A DNA stretch of 64,000 bases from Maribacter_C sp947494565 (GCF_047345415.1 NZ_JBLFEP010000005.1:496001-560000), one strand, 5' to 3'; positions 36,017-45,773 are shown, counted from the first letter of the stretch. Numbers and translations: made by a program. The notes: generated by a model from the letters alone, not told the origin.

Positions 36017-36928
36017 ATGGAAAATCGCAGCTTTTTACAATACGTGTTCATCACTCTAAAAGGCATGGCTATGGGCATCGCCGAATTAGTCCCCGGAGTC
36101 TCTGGGGGTACGATTGCTTTTGTGGCCGGAATCTATGAAGAATTTATCACGTCAATCAACAATGTCAACCTTTCAACTTTTAAAACGTTGCGCAAAGAAG
36201 GATTCAAGGCTTTCTGGCAGCATCTCAACGGAAACTTTCTATTAGCCCTATTTTCAGGCATGCTAATCAGTATCATATCATTTTCAAAACTGATCAAGTG
36301 GTTACTTGAATTTCATCCCATCGTGATATGGTCTTTCTTTTTTGGGCTCGTGCTCGCCAGTATTCTGTTTGTCGCCAAGGAAATCAAAAAATGGACTCCC
36401 TTGGCCATCATCCTATTACTACTGAGCTCGGTATTGGCCTATTACATTACTACATTACCTCCTTCCACCAATGCCGATAGTCTGCCTTACCTATTTATGT
36501 CGGGCGCTATTGCCATATGTGCAATGATCCTACCAGGTATTTCCGGGGCTTTTATTTTGGTGCTTTTAGGCTCATATAAGACGGTTATTGAGGCTGTGGA
36601 CCAACGGGATTTTAAAATACTGGTTACCGTTGCCCTTGGTTGCCTTGTTGGCCTCTTAAGTTTTGCCCGTTTGTTGAAGTGGATGTTCAGCCATCACAAG
36701 AGCATTACCTTAGCGGTACTGACAGGGTTCATCGCAGGGTCATTGAACAAAATATGGCCTTGGAAACAAATCATAAGCACCAAACAGATTGGACAAAAAG
36801 TAATTGTCATCGATGAAAGTATTTCACCTTTTGCCTTTGACGGAGATCCACAAATCACATCGGCCCTACTTGCTGCCGTCATTGGTTTTTCGCTTATTTT
36901 TATACTTGAAAAAGTGGCTTCAAAATAA
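36017..36928 (+). CDS. DUF368 polyprenyl-phosphate transporter (PopT family), copy 1
   Basis: This 303-residue membrane protein has the duplicated family motifs LVPGVSGGTIAFVAGIYEEF near the start and ILPGISGAFILVLLGSY in the middle. DUF368 proteins have been shown to recycle undecaprenyl phosphate across the membrane for cell-wall precursor synthesis. I choose ATG 36017 over the upstream TTG frame at 35978. A paralogue follows after 15 bases. Confidence 0.92.
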   Translation: MENRSFLQYVFITLKGMAMGIAELVPGVSGGTIAFVAGIYEEFITSINNVNLSTFKTLRKEGFKAFWQHLNGNFLLALFSGMLISIISFSKLIKWLLEFHPIVIWSFFFGLVLASILFVAKEIKKWTPLAIILLLLSSVLAYYITTLPPSTNADSLPYLFMSGAIAICAMILPGISGAFILVLLGSYKTVIEAVDQRDFKILVTVALGCLVGLLSFARLLKWMFSHHKSITLAVLTGFIAGSLNKIWPWKQIISTKQIGQKVIVIDESISPFAFDGDPQITSALLAAVIGFSLIFILEKVASK

Positions 36929-36943
36929 TAAGCAACCTCATTT

Positions 36944-37963
36944 ATGAATGAACAACGCTCACTTTCTGACAAAATCTTTTTGGTCGTGAAAGGCTTGTGC
37001 ATGGGTGCTGCCAATAAAGTACCCGGGGTTTCAGGGGGTATCGTCGCGTTTGTTGGGGGGTTTTATGAAGAGTTCATTTATTCGCTTCAAAAAATCAATG
37101 GTAAGGCATTTAAACTCCTATTCGGAGGACGCTTCAAAAGTTTTTACCGCTACATTAACGGCTCGTTTTTGTCACTCCTCATCTTCGGCATGCTCGTAAG
37201 TTATTTCAGTGTATCAAAAATCTTGGATTACTTTCTTGAACGTAAAGAGCTTTTTGTATGGGCGGCCTTCTTCGGAATGATTTTGGGATCCATTTACTAC
37301 ATCGGCAAAGATTTCAAACGTTGGAACAAGCGCACCGTTTTTTCTGGAGTCGTTGGACTGCTTGTCGGAATTTCAATCAGTTTTCTGAGTCCCGCTACGC
37401 AAAATGACAATTTGCTTTTTATTTTTCTGTGTGGCATGATCAGCGTATCGGGCATGACCTTACCCGGGCTCTCGGGTTCTTTTATTTTAATCCTACTGGG
37501 CAATTACGTTTTACTTTTGGTCGATTCGGTAAATGCGCTGTATGATACCGTGTCTGAGGTCATCACGGGTGATTTCAGCTTCACCCAGAACTCCGAACGC
37601 CTGAGAACCCTCACCATACTGGCCGTATTTACCACCGGTTCCGCAGTTGGTCTAGTGACCCTGTCACATATTTTAAGCTATGTACTGAAACATTTTCGTC
37701 ATATCACTACCGCCGTGATCTTGGGCTTTATCACGGGATCGCTGGGAGTGGTTTGGCCATGGAAAAAAACGATTTTCAAGACCGATGGAACAGGCACTGT
37801 GCTACTGGACTCTAACGGGAAGGCCATTATCGAAAACTACGAGAGGTTCTTTCCTGATTTTGGAACCCCCGAAACATGGTGGGCCTTGTTTTTCGTGCTC
37901 ATTGGAATAGCTATTTTACTAGGATTGGATTGGTATGGAAAAAGAAGAAAAAAACAAGCATAG
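36944..37963 (+). CDS. DUF368 polyprenyl-phosphate transporter (PopT family), copy 2
   Basis: This 339-residue paralogue of the previous protein has KVPGVSGGIVAFVGGFYEEF and TLPGLSGSFILILLGNY. The length difference lies mainly in a middle loop (SVNALYDTVSEVITGDFSF) and the C-terminal domain. Tandem copies could be specialised for different lipid carriers or could work together. It overlaps aroE by 29 bases. Confidence 0.92.
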   Translation: MNEQRSLSDKIFLVVKGLCMGAANKVPGVSGGIVAFVGGFYEEFIYSLQKINGKAFKLLFGGRFKSFYRYINGSFLSLLIFGMLVSYFSVSKILDYFLERKELFVWAAFFGMILGSIYYIGKDFKRWNKRTVFSGVVGLLVGISISFLSPATQNDNLLFIFLCGMISVSGMTLPGLSGSFILILLGNYVLLLVDSVNALYDTVSEVITGDFSFTQNSERLRTLTILAVFTTGSAVGLVTLSHILSYVLKHFRHITTAVILGFITGSLGVVWPWKKTIFKTDGTGTVLLDSNGKAIIENYERFFPDFGTPETWWALFFVLIGIAILLGLDWYGKRRKKQA

Positions 37964-38693
37964 ATTCGGTCTCCTCGGACGTGATATTTCCTACTCCTTT
38001 TCGAGGGGTTATTTCAGTACTAAATTTGAACATTTGGGGTTAGAGTCCCACTCGTATGAGAACTTTGACTTGAAGGAAATCAGTGTATTTCCAGAACTCC
38101 TGCGCAACACCAACGACATCAGAGGTCTTAATGTGACCATTCCCTATAAAGAAGACATTATCCCTTATTTGGATGCCCTCGATGCACAGGCCGAGAAGAT
38201 AGGGGCCGTGAATACCATAAAATTTGGAGCCGATGGCTTGACCGGCTTTAATACCGATGCCTATGGTTTTCAAAAATCATTAGAACCCCATCTGAAGACA
38301 TACCATAAAAAAGCGTTGATTTTAGGCACCGGAGGGGCTTCAAAAGCAATTGCATATGTACTTGACAACTTAGGTATCGATTTTTCGTTCGTATCGAGAA
38401 ATCCAGGGAAAAATCAATACGCCTACGATGACCTCAACGCAGCATTGTTGCATGAATATTTAGTAATCATCAATTGCACTCCTTTGGGCACCCACCCCAA
38501 CATAGCGCACAAACCGTCCATAGGTTATGAACACCTTGGCGAAAGGCACCTTCTGTTCGATTTGATCTACAATCCTGAAAGAACTTCTTTTTTACAGCAT
38601 GGGGCCGCCCAAGGTGCTGCTATTTGCAACGGTCTTCATATGCTAGAACTGCAAGCGGAAAAAGCCTGGGAAATCTGGAACGACCTAGAATAG
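37935..38693 (+). CDS. aroE: Shikimate 5-dehydrogenase AroE
   Basis: This 252-residue enzyme has the substrate-binding SYSFSRGYFSTKF, NVTIPYKEDIIPYLD with the catalytic Lys, GAVNTI, GFNTDAYGF and the NADP loop LGTGGASKAIAYVL. It reduces 3-dehydroshikimate in aromatic amino acid synthesis. It starts inside the end of the second DUF368 gene. Confidence 0.95.
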   Translation: MEKEEKNKHRFGLLGRDISYSFSRGYFSTKFEHLGLESHSYENFDLKEISVFPELLRNTNDIRGLNVTIPYKEDIIPYLDALDAQAEKIGAVNTIKFGADGLTGFNTDAYGFQKSLEPHLKTYHKKALILGTGGASKAIAYVLDNLGIDFSFVSRNPGKNQYAYDDLNAALLHEYLVIINCTPLGTHPNIAHKPSIGYEHLGERHLLFDLIYNPERTSFLQHGAAQGAAICNGLHMLELQAEKAWEIWNDLE

Positions 38694-38730
38694 TCCGCCT
38701 GATATCCTTCCAAAGAAAACGTTCATAATT

Positions 38731-38761
38731 TTTGAACTTCGAGTCGTAGTGACTATCTTAC
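38731..38761 (+). promoter_or_regulatory. Possible promoter of the DUF349 gene
   Basis: TTTG (38731-38734), a 19-base spacer and TATCTTAC (38754-38761) match the consensus at 10 of 12 positions. It would give a leader of about 30 bases before ATG 38795. Confidence 0.4.
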
Positions 38762-38794
38762 AATAGAATCTTTTGTGTAAACCATAGATCATCG

Positions 38795-41059
38795 ATGTTA
38801 GAGGAGCAAGAAAAAGAAATTCAGGAAAATACTTCCGAAAATGGGACTTTGGAATCAGGTGAAACGGCCCAGCAGTCGAAGGAAACGCCAGAAATCCCAA
38901 AGGAATCCACTGCTATCGCTTCAGAAGAAGAAGTGGAAAAAGCTGCTCCTGAAAATGAGGAACTAGTTGAGCCGCAGGAATCCGATACATCCATAACGCC
39001 AAAAGAAGTGGAAAACTCGGAAGAAATAGCGGAAAAAGATGCTCCCGAAAGTGAGGAAGTAGCTGGGCTGCAGGAATCCGATACATCCGTAACGGCAAAA
39101 AAAGCGGAAGACTCGGAAGAAATAGTGGAAAAAGATGCACCTAAAAAGGAGGAAGTAGCTGAATTACAGGAATCAGATACATCCGCGACGCCAAAAAAAG
39201 CGGAAGACTCGGAAGAAGAAGAAGTGCTAGAGGAAATCGATGAAAGCAATGCAGAAGATGCAGAAGATACGGACAACCATCATCGCCATCATATTCCCTT
39301 CTTGGATTACCATTCGATGACCATTGAGAATCTTACTGGAGAACTTCAGAAATTAGTTCGAAACGAGAAGATTCAGGCCATCAAAAAACACGTGGACAGT
39401 ATCAAACACGAGTTTGACTTGAAGTTTCAAGAGTTCATCGATGGCAAGAAAGAAGATTTTATAGCCAAGGGAGGGAACGAAATTGACTTTAGATACAATT
39501 CGGTCACAAAGCGACAGTTCAACGAAGTGTATGGCGAATACCGTGAAAAACGCAATCAGTATTACAAGAACCTTGAAAAGTCACTAAAGGATAATCTCGG
39601 TAAGCGCCTTGAAATCATTGAGGAACTGAAAGGTTTAGTGAATGTGGAAGAGGATATGAACACCACTTACAAAAATTTCAAAGGGGTTCAAGAACGTTGG
39701 CGAAATGCAGGCCCGATACCACGAACACATTACAATAATGTTTGGAAAACCTATCAACACCATATTGAGATTTTCTATGATTTCCTGAGCCTCAATCGCG
39801 AGCTTCGCGATCTTGATTTCAAGCATAACTTGGAGGAGAAGGAAAAAATCGTAACAAAAGCCGAAGCGCTAGCCACAGAACCGGATTTAGGAAAAGCTTT
39901 TCGAGAGCTTCAGACCCTTCACAAAGTATGGAAAGAAGATATCGGGCCTGTAGGTAAAGAGCATCGTGAGGAAATTTGGGAGCGCTTTAGCAAAGCGACG
40001 AAAGTGCTGCATCAAAGGCGTCAAGACCATTACAAGGACCTCGAAGCCAAGTATGAGGAGAACCTCGTCAAGAAGAAGGAGATTATTGCCAATATCAATG
40101 CAGTAGCCGCTAATGTTGCGGACAACCACAAACTACTTCAACAACAGATCAAAGAAATAGAAGTGCAACGAAATGCCTTTTTTAAAGCAGGCAAAGTTCC
40201 TCAAAAAGTAAATGAAAAAACCTGGGCAGCGTTCAAAGATGCGGTTCGAGCGTTCAACAGAAACAAAAACGCTTATTACAAAAACCTCAAAAAAGAACAA
40301 CAAGAAAACCTAGATAAGAAAAGAGCTTTGTTAGCGTTGGCGATTTCATTTAAAGATAGTGAAGAGGGCGAATCCGCCACACAAGAAATGAAGCGTATTC
40401 AAAGTGAATGGAAGAAAATAGGCCATGTGCCGCGAAAGTACTCCGATAAGATCTGGAAAGAATTCAAGGAAGCTTGCAATCATTATTTCAACCGTTTACA
40501 CGCAAAAAAGAACGAGGCACAACAGGGAGAAATCGAAAACCTAAAGAAAAAAGAGGCCTGCTTAGAACAATTACGCACATTTGAATTATCCGGTAACAGG
40601 GAAAAAGATCTGGCTGCACTCAAAAAATTTATCGACGAATGGAAGAATTATGGTAGGGTGCCCTTTCACAAGAAGAGCATCAATCAAAAGTTCAATAAAA
40701 TAGTCGATGCCATCTTTAGAAAACTCGATGTGAGTCGTCAGGAATCCGAGCTTTTGAAATACGGCAATAAGATACAGCAATTGGCCAAAGACGATAATGA
40801 GCGGGCGATTTCAAATGAGCGTACCTTCATACGCCGAAAGATAGAGGAAAGCAAAAATGAAATGCGACAGTTGGAAAATAACCTTCAGTTTTTTTCCAAT
40901 GCCTCGGAAGACAACCCCTTGGTAAAAGATGTCATTCAAAAAGTTCAGAACCATAAAGACGCTTTGGCTACTTGGAAAGAAAAGCTGAAGAAGCTCAACA
41001 TTATGGAAAACAACCGCAATAAGGAGGTAATCGAAGGCGATTCATCCGAAGAGGAATAA
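38795..41059 (+). CDS. DUF349-repeat protein with acidic repeat N-terminus
   Basis: In this 754-residue protein, residues 1 to about 165 are very acidic and hold three near-identical 32-residue repeats (EVAxLQESDTSxTxKKAEDS). The rest is a series of DUF349 coiled helical units (for instance IQSEWKKIGHVPRKYSDKIW and LQTLHKVWKEDIGPVGKEH), each with the W-x-x-x-G-P/V pattern, and the protein ends in an acidic tail. DUF349 proteins of Bacteroidota are of unknown function. The repeat region probably varies in copy number between strains. Confidence 0.9.
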   Translation: MLEEQEKEIQENTSENGTLESGETAQQSKETPEIPKESTAIASEEEVEKAAPENEELVEPQESDTSITPKEVENSEEIAEKDAPESEEVAGLQESDTSVTAKKAEDSEEIVEKDAPKKEEVAELQESDTSATPKKAEDSEEEEVLEEIDESNAEDAEDTDNHHRHHIPFLDYHSMTIENLTGELQKLVRNEKIQAIKKHVDSIKHEFDLKFQEFIDGKKEDFIAKGGNEIDFRYNSVTKRQFNEVYGEYREKRNQYYKNLEKSLKDNLGKRLEIIEELKGLVNVEEDMNTTYKNFKGVQERWRNAGPIPRTHYNNVWKTYQHHIEIFYDFLSLNRELRDLDFKHNLEEKEKIVTKAEALATEPDLGKAFRELQTLHKVWKEDIGPVGKEHREEIWERFSKATKVLHQRRQDHYKDLEAKYEENLVKKKEIIANINAVAANVADNHKLLQQQIKEIEVQRNAFFKAGKVPQKVNEKTWAAFKDAVRAFNRNKNAYYKNLKKEQQENLDKKRALLALAISFKDSEEGESATQEMKRIQSEWKKIGHVPRKYSDKIWKEFKEACNHYFNRLHAKKNEAQQGEIENLKKKEACLEQLRTFELSGNREKDLAALKKFIDEWKNYGRVPFHKKSINQKFNKIVDAIFRKLDVSRQESELLKYGNKIQQLAKDDNERAISNERTFIRRKIEESKNEMRQLENNLQFFSNASEDNPLVKDVIQKVQNHKDALATWKEKLKKLNIMENNRNKEVIEGDSSEEE
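38960..39220. repeat. Three 96-base in-frame direct repeats
   Basis: Units begin at 38960, 39056 and 39152, each about 96 bases, the third cut short. They encode QESDTSxTxKKxEDSEE-type acidic repeats in the DUF349 protein. High nucleotide identity (a shared block starts GAATCCGATACATCC) indicates recent duplication. Confidence 0.9.
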
Positions 41060-41134
41060 AGAAAAAATGAAATGTAATGCCCTTGCGGCCAAGACCCGGT
41101 CACATGCACCTGCCTTCATGACCCACTCACTAGA

Positions 41135-41458
41135 ATGAAACTGCTGCTTTTGTTTGCTATACTACTTCGGTTCATCGTGCCATCTGCAGCGTTGCACCCG
41201 AATGTATCACATACCGCTGTTCTTCAAGAACAAATCAAATCACAAGCCTTCACAGTTTTGCGTACGAAGTGCAATGTATGCCATGCCACGAAAAAAAGAA
41301 CGGATATTTTCACCATAAGCAATATGGATTCCCTTGCTGCCGATATTCAGAAGCAGGTGTTCGTGAAGAAGAAAATGCCCAAAGGGAGAAAAATAAAACT
41401 TACTGAAAAGGAAACCCAGAACCTACGTCACTGGTTGGACGCTACCCTTTCGCAATAA
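41135..41458 (+). CDS. Small monoheme c-type cytochrome
   Basis: This 107-residue protein has a signal peptide (to about residue 19), then a single CxxCH heme site (TKCNVCHATKK, 46-50) and a candidate axial Met81 in KKKMPKGRK. It is shorter than classic cytochrome c but close to the small hypothetical c-type proteins of Bacteroidota. It is probably periplasmic and carries electrons. A possible partner is the FAD-free IorAB-type enzyme, but nothing in the sequence links them. Confidence 0.8.
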   Translation: MKLLLLFAILLRFIVPSAALHPNVSHTAVLQEQIKSQAFTVLRTKCNVCHATKKRTDIFTISNMDSLAADIQKQVFVKKKMPKGRKIKLTEKETQNLRHWLDATLSQ

Positions 41459-41501
41459 TACCGCACGCGAATAAACCCTCAAGACACGCTTACGCTAATA
41501 G

Positions 41502-43070
41502 CTATTTTGCAACGTTGACGGCCCTCGTTTCCCGTATCACGGTCACCTTCACTTGCCCCGGATACGTCATGTCGGTCTGAATTTTTTGAGAGATTTCAAA
41601 AGACAGCTCCGCCGCTTTGTCATCACTGACCTTTTCGCTTTCAACGATTACCCGAAGCTCTCTACCTGCTTGTATGGCATACGCCTTTTGCACACCACTG
41701 AATGCAAATGCGATTTCCTCTAGGTCTTTTAGACGCTGAATATAGGAATCCATCACTTGTCTTCTTGCACCGGGTCTGGCCCCACTAATGGCATCACATA
41801 CCTGTACGATCGGTGAAATCAGGGTCTTCATTTCAATTTCATCATGGTGTGCCCCAATGGCGTTACAGACATCCGCTTTCTCTCCATACTTTTCGGCCCA
41901 TTGCATTCCTAAAATCGCATGGGGCGTTTCGACCTCCGTTTCCGTATTCGGAACTTTGCCAATGTCATGCAGTAATCCGGCACGTTTCGCGATTTTCGCG
42001 TTTAGGCCCATTTCAGCGGCCATCACCCCGCACAGTTTGGCAACCTCCCTAGAGTGCTGCAATAGGTTTTGACCGTAGGACGAACGGTACTTCATACGCC
42101 CGACGGCTTTTATTAATTCAGGGTGCAAGCCATGAATACCTAAATCTATGATGGTGCGCTTACCGATTTCCACGATTTCGCTATTGATTTGCTTCTCTGT
42201 CTTCCGCACGATTTCCTCAATCCGGGCGGGATGTATTCTGCCATCGGTCACTAGTTTGTGTAATGACAGACGCGCCACTTCACGTCGAACGGAATCAAAG
42301 CACGAAAGAATAATGGCATCTGGCGTATCGTCAACGATTATTTCGACGCCTGTGGCCGATTCGAGTGCGCGGATATTTCGTCCTTCCCGACCTATGATTC
42401 GTCCCTTTACATCATCTGACTCCAAATTAAAAACGGATACGCAGTTTTCAACAGCCTCTTCGGTACCGATACGCTGAATGGTATTGATTACGATTTTGCG
42501 CGCCTCTTGTTGCGCTGTCAATTTTGCTTCTTCCATGGTCGTCTGCAGGTAGGCCATGGCATCCGACTTGGCGGTTTCCTTGAGCGATTCCATCAATTGA
42601 CTTTTTGCATCATCGGCAGAAAGACCTGAAATGACCTCTAACTGTTGTACCTGACTCTTGTGAAGCTTCTCGAGTTCTGCTTGTTTCTTCTCATAGAATT
42701 CAGCCTTATGCTGCACATCCTTGAGCTTGCTTTCCAATTGCTTATTGATGTTCTTGTTTTTAGCGAGCTCGCTACTCACCTGAGATTCCTTATCACGCGT
42801 TCGCTTCTCCGCCTCGGCCATTTTCTTATCTTTCGATATAATGACTTTTTCATGTTCGGCCTTGAGTTCCAAGAACTTTTCCTTGGCTTGAAAAATCTTG
42901 TCCTTCTTAATATTCTCGCCATCCCTTTTGGCACTCTTAAGAATGCTTTCGGATTCTTTTTTAGCATTGGCGATTGTTTTGGACGCCTTTCCCTTTTCCA
43001 AGAACTTTGCTATTACGAATCCTACTATGAGGCCAACGACACCTACAACAATCGTGGTTATATATTCCAT
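41502..43070 (-). CDS. rny: Ribonuclease Y
   Basis: This 522-residue membrane-anchored endoribonuclease has an N-terminal transmembrane helix (TTIVVGVVGLIVGFVIAKFL), a long coiled coil to about residue 200, a KH domain (GRIIGREGRNIRALESATG) and an HD domain (RAGLLHDIGKVPNTE). It starts mRNA decay. It lies downstream of the 6S-like RNA and zapA on the same strand. Confidence 0.96.
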   Translation of the reverse strand: MEYITTIVVGVVGLIVGFVIAKFLEKGKASKTIANAKKESESILKSAKRDGENIKKDKIFQAKEKFLELKAEHEKVIISKDKKMAEAEKRTRDKESQVSSELAKNKNINKQLESKLKDVQHKAEFYEKKQAELEKLHKSQVQQLEVISGLSADDAKSQLMESLKETAKSDAMAYLQTTMEEAKLTAQQEARKIVINTIQRIGTEEAVENCVSVFNLESDDVKGRIIGREGRNIRALESATGVEIIVDDTPDAIILSCFDSVRREVARLSLHKLVTDGRIHPARIEEIVRKTEKQINSEIVEIGKRTIIDLGIHGLHPELIKAVGRMKYRSSYGQNLLQHSREVAKLCGVMAAEMGLNAKIAKRAGLLHDIGKVPNTETEVETPHAILGMQWAEKYGEKADVCNAIGAHHDEIEMKTLISPIVQVCDAISGARPGARRQVMDSYIQRLKDLEEIAFAFSGVQKAYAIQAGRELRVIVESEKVSDDKAAELSFEISQKIQTDMTYPGQVKVTVIRETRAVNVAK

Positions 43071-43087
43071 ATCATCAATTTGGTTTT

Positions 43088-43261
43088 AAAAAAAAAGCCC
43101 ACATTGGGGAAGTTTTGTACAAACTCCATTAAACAGGTTTAGGGCTAACAGACTGATCAAGGATCCTTGTACGAGCAAGGCATGCTTTTACAACCTAAAC
43201 TCACCCTTTTTAAACAAATTAGTGTTGAGTTTGTCAAAAATTAGTACCAATGTGGGCAGTA
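43088..43261 (-). ncRNA. ssrS: 6S-like RNA (6S-Flavo type) with terminator
   Basis: The 215-base gap between zapA and rny folds on the minus strand as one long element. Its ends pair perfectly over 11 bp: GCCCACATTGG (43257-43247) with CCAATGTGGGC (43107-43097), followed by nine T (43096-43088). Length (about 165-175 bases), closed-rod form with an open middle and position next to zapA (as in E. coli zapA-ssrS) all fit 6S RNA, which binds RNA polymerase. The 6S-Flavo family is known in Flavobacteria. Assignment is from structure and synteny, not from a covariance search. Confidence 0.8.
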
Positions 43262-43285
43262 ACTTTACTTATTTTAAAGAACGTG

Positions 43286-43612
43286 CTATATGCTTAATTT
43301 AGAATTCACCAAGTTTTCCAAGGCCTTCAGGCGCTTCACGGATTCTTTGGTTCCTTCGGATTGTTCAATACCTCTTTGTTCGATTTTTGAGGCAAACTGC
43401 AGGGCACACATGGCCAATACATCTTGCTTGTCACGAACGGCATAACTCTGTTCGAATTTTTTTGCCAATTGCTCAATATTTTTCGCTGCTTTCCGCAGCC
43501 CCTCTTCTTGTGTGGGGTCTATGGTCAGGGGATATACCCTGTCCGCGATTGAAAGCTTTATTTTGAGCTTCTCCGGCATATTATTTCGAACATTATTCGG
43601 CAAGTTGGGCAA
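43286..43612 (-). CDS. zapA: Cell-division protein ZapA
   Basis: This 108-residue protein has the ZapA N-terminal domain (KIKLSIADRVYPLTIDPTQEEGLRKAAKNIEQLAKKF) and a coiled-coil tail (IEQSEGTKESVKRLKALENLV). ZapA cross-links FtsZ filaments. It overlaps the upstream coiled-coil gene by 20 bases, so the two are co-translated. The 6S-like RNA follows. Confidence 0.92.
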   Translation of the reverse strand: MPNLPNNVRNNMPEKLKIKLSIADRVYPLTIDPTQEEGLRKAAKNIEQLAKKFEQSYAVRDKQDVLAMCALQFASKIEQRGIEQSEGTKESVKRLKALENLVNSKLSI

Positions 43613-43883
43613 TACAATGGTCCAACTCGCGTATCAATGTGTTTATTTTAAGCTTAGCTTCTGTTTTACTCGTATTACTGCCAAGCATTGAATTTGCGAG
43701 CTTTAGCGACTTATATTTTTCTTCCCACTCGGAAATCGCCTGATTCGTATGTTCAAAACGATCCCGCGCTACTTGAAGTTGTCCTTCCAAAGATGAATTG
43801 GTCTTTTGCAATACCTCTAGTTTATGCAGCAATTTGCTGATTTTGTTTTCTAGGGAATCTACTATTTCAACCAATTCGCTCAT
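43593..43883 (-). CDS. Small coiled-coil protein, likely ZapA partner
   Basis: This 96-residue protein is almost wholly coiled coil (IVDSLENKISKLLHKLEVLQ, SSLEGQLQVARDRFEHTNQ). In several lineages a small coiled-coil partner gene (ZapB, ZauP) lies next to zapA. The overlap with zapA supports joint action at the division ring. There is no sequence signature to prove it. Confidence 0.75.
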   Translation of the reverse strand: MSELVEIVDSLENKISKLLHKLEVLQKTNSSLEGQLQVARDRFEHTNQAISEWEEKYKSLKLANSMLGSNTSKTEAKLKINTLIRELDHCIAQLAE

Positions 43884-44076
43884 GATGCAAATTTCAACGC
43901 GTTTTACACAAAGTTAACATACACGTCCTTACTTAGCAATACTTTTTTCAATTATTCTTGAAGTAATACTTTAATCCTTAATAAATCGTTGAGTACATGA
44001 TGAACCACAATTAGAGCTCTGGGTTTTTCATCGATTGATGGCTATTAAGTACCTTAGCGATAACTTACTTTTTACT

Positions 44077-45768
44077 ATGAACAGACTAATTTTCGCGCTG
44101 CTATTGAGTTGTACCCCTCTCGTTACGGCACAAGAAAAATACCCCCAAGACGCTTTCCGTTCCCCCTTGGATATCCCTCTGATACTGGCTGGAACTTTTG
44201 GTGAATTGCGTTCGAATCACTTTCATGGCGGTATCGACATTAAAACGCAACAACGACAGGGACTTCCCGTGTATTCCATTGGTGATGGCAGTGTTACACG
44301 CATAAAAATTTCACATTGGGGCTATGGGAAGGCCATTTATGTTGCCCATCCGAACGGATATACCTCGGTATATGCCCATCTCAAAAAATTCTCACCTGAA
44401 ATAGAAGCCTATATCAAAAGAGTACAGTACAAGAAACAATCCTATCAAGTAGAGGTTTTTCCTGACTATGGGGAAGTAAAGGTCGAGAAGGGTCAGGTCA
44501 TTGCCTATTCCGGAAATACGGGGGGCTCCTCGGGTCCGCACTTACATTTCGAAATTAGAAGCAGTGTCACTGAAAAACCGACCAACCCCCTGTTGTACGG
44601 GTATGAAGTGAGAGACGCCACCAATCCGGTATTAAGCCAGATTTTCGCTTATCCCCTATCCGATGGCGCCATAATCAATAGGTCGAACTCCAAAGCCCAG
44701 ATCAACTTCTCCAAACAAAAGGATGGCACCTTTTTGGCCGATAAGGTGACGGCCATGGGCACTATTGGTCTCGGTTTTATCGGTTTCGATCGCCAAGATA
44801 TGGCAGCCAACAAAAACGGTGTTTACAGGGTTCGCCAAATCATTAACGGACAGGTATACACCGATTATGATTTCGAAACATTCTCTTATGGAGAAACCCG
44901 ATACATCAACACCCTAATCGATTATGACCACTACGGTAAAAGCCGTAAACGTATTCAGCGTTTATTCAAGGAGTCCGGCAATAGACTCAGTATCTACAAC
45001 ACGCTAAAAAACGATGGTAAGATCACAGTGAAGGAGGGCCTCAGCTACACCGCAGAACTTTTGCTTGAAGATCTTGAGGGGAACGTGACCAAGGCGATTA
45101 TTCCTATAGAAGGAAAAAAAGAGCCTTTGGAAATCAAGAAGGAGTTGGAAACGACCGAAGATTACCTCATCGCAAAGAAACCGAATAATTACAATCTGGG
45201 AGCGGCCAAAGTGTATTTCCCTTCCAATACCTTTTACAAGGATTTTTATATCGATTTGAAAAAGGATGATGATACGGTCAAAATCCATAATAATCGCGTA
45301 GCGGCGCATCGTAATTTCACCGTTACCTTCGATGTGTCGAAATACAGCAAAGAAAAACAAAAAAAAATGTTCATTGCCCGTCTTGATAGAAAAATGAAGG
45401 CCAATTATGCCTCGACCTATAAAAGAGGAAATACCTTTACGACCCGAACTCGAAACTTGGGAACCTATACCTTGGCAATGGACACAGTGGCCCCGAAAAT
45501 TCGTTCCAAAAATTTCAAGGAAAAGCAGTGGTTGAACAACTACAGCTATCTCAGTTTGATGATATCCGATGATTTAAGCGGTATCGACACCTACAGTGCA
45601 ACCTTGAACGGCGATTGGATACTTATGGAGTACGAACCAAAGAAAAAAACGATCACCTACAATTTCGATGATAAGATTCTGAACGAAAAGAAATGCCAAC
45701 TTGAAGTTGTAGTCACTGACAATGTCGGTAACAGCACTACCTTTACAAGTACATTCTATAGAAAATAA
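44077..45768 (+). CDS. M23-family peptidoglycan peptidase
   Basis: This 563-residue protein has a signal peptide (MNRLIFALLLSCTPLVTAQ). The LytM zinc site is complete: H50 and D54 (HFHGGID), H101, and H155 and H157 (GPHLHFE). The rest is beta-rich extracellular domains. It probably cleaves peptidoglycan cross-links or binds it as a divisome activator. ATG 44077 is chosen because an upstream ATG at 44035 would precede the signal peptide with 14 residues. Confidence 0.93.
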   Translation: MNRLIFALLLSCTPLVTAQEKYPQDAFRSPLDIPLILAGTFGELRSNHFHGGIDIKTQQRQGLPVYSIGDGSVTRIKISHWGYGKAIYVAHPNGYTSVYAHLKKFSPEIEAYIKRVQYKKQSYQVEVFPDYGEVKVEKGQVIAYSGNTGGSSGPHLHFEIRSSVTEKPTNPLLYGYEVRDATNPVLSQIFAYPLSDGAIINRSNSKAQINFSKQKDGTFLADKVTAMGTIGLGFIGFDRQDMAANKNGVYRVRQIINGQVYTDYDFETFSYGETRYINTLIDYDHYGKSRKRIQRLFKESGNRLSIYNTLKNDGKITVKEGLSYTAELLLEDLEGNVTKAIIPIEGKKEPLEIKKELETTEDYLIAKKPNNYNLGAAKVYFPSNTFYKDFYIDLKKDDDTVKIHNNRVAAHRNFTVTFDVSKYSKEKQKKMFIARLDRKMKANYASTYKRGNTFTTRTRNLGTYTLAMDTVAPKIRSKNFKEKQWLNNYSYLSLMISDDLSGIDTYSATLNGDWILMEYEPKKKTITYNFDDKILNEKKCQLEVVVTDNVGNSTTFTSTFYRK

Positions 45769-45773
45769 GCGGC

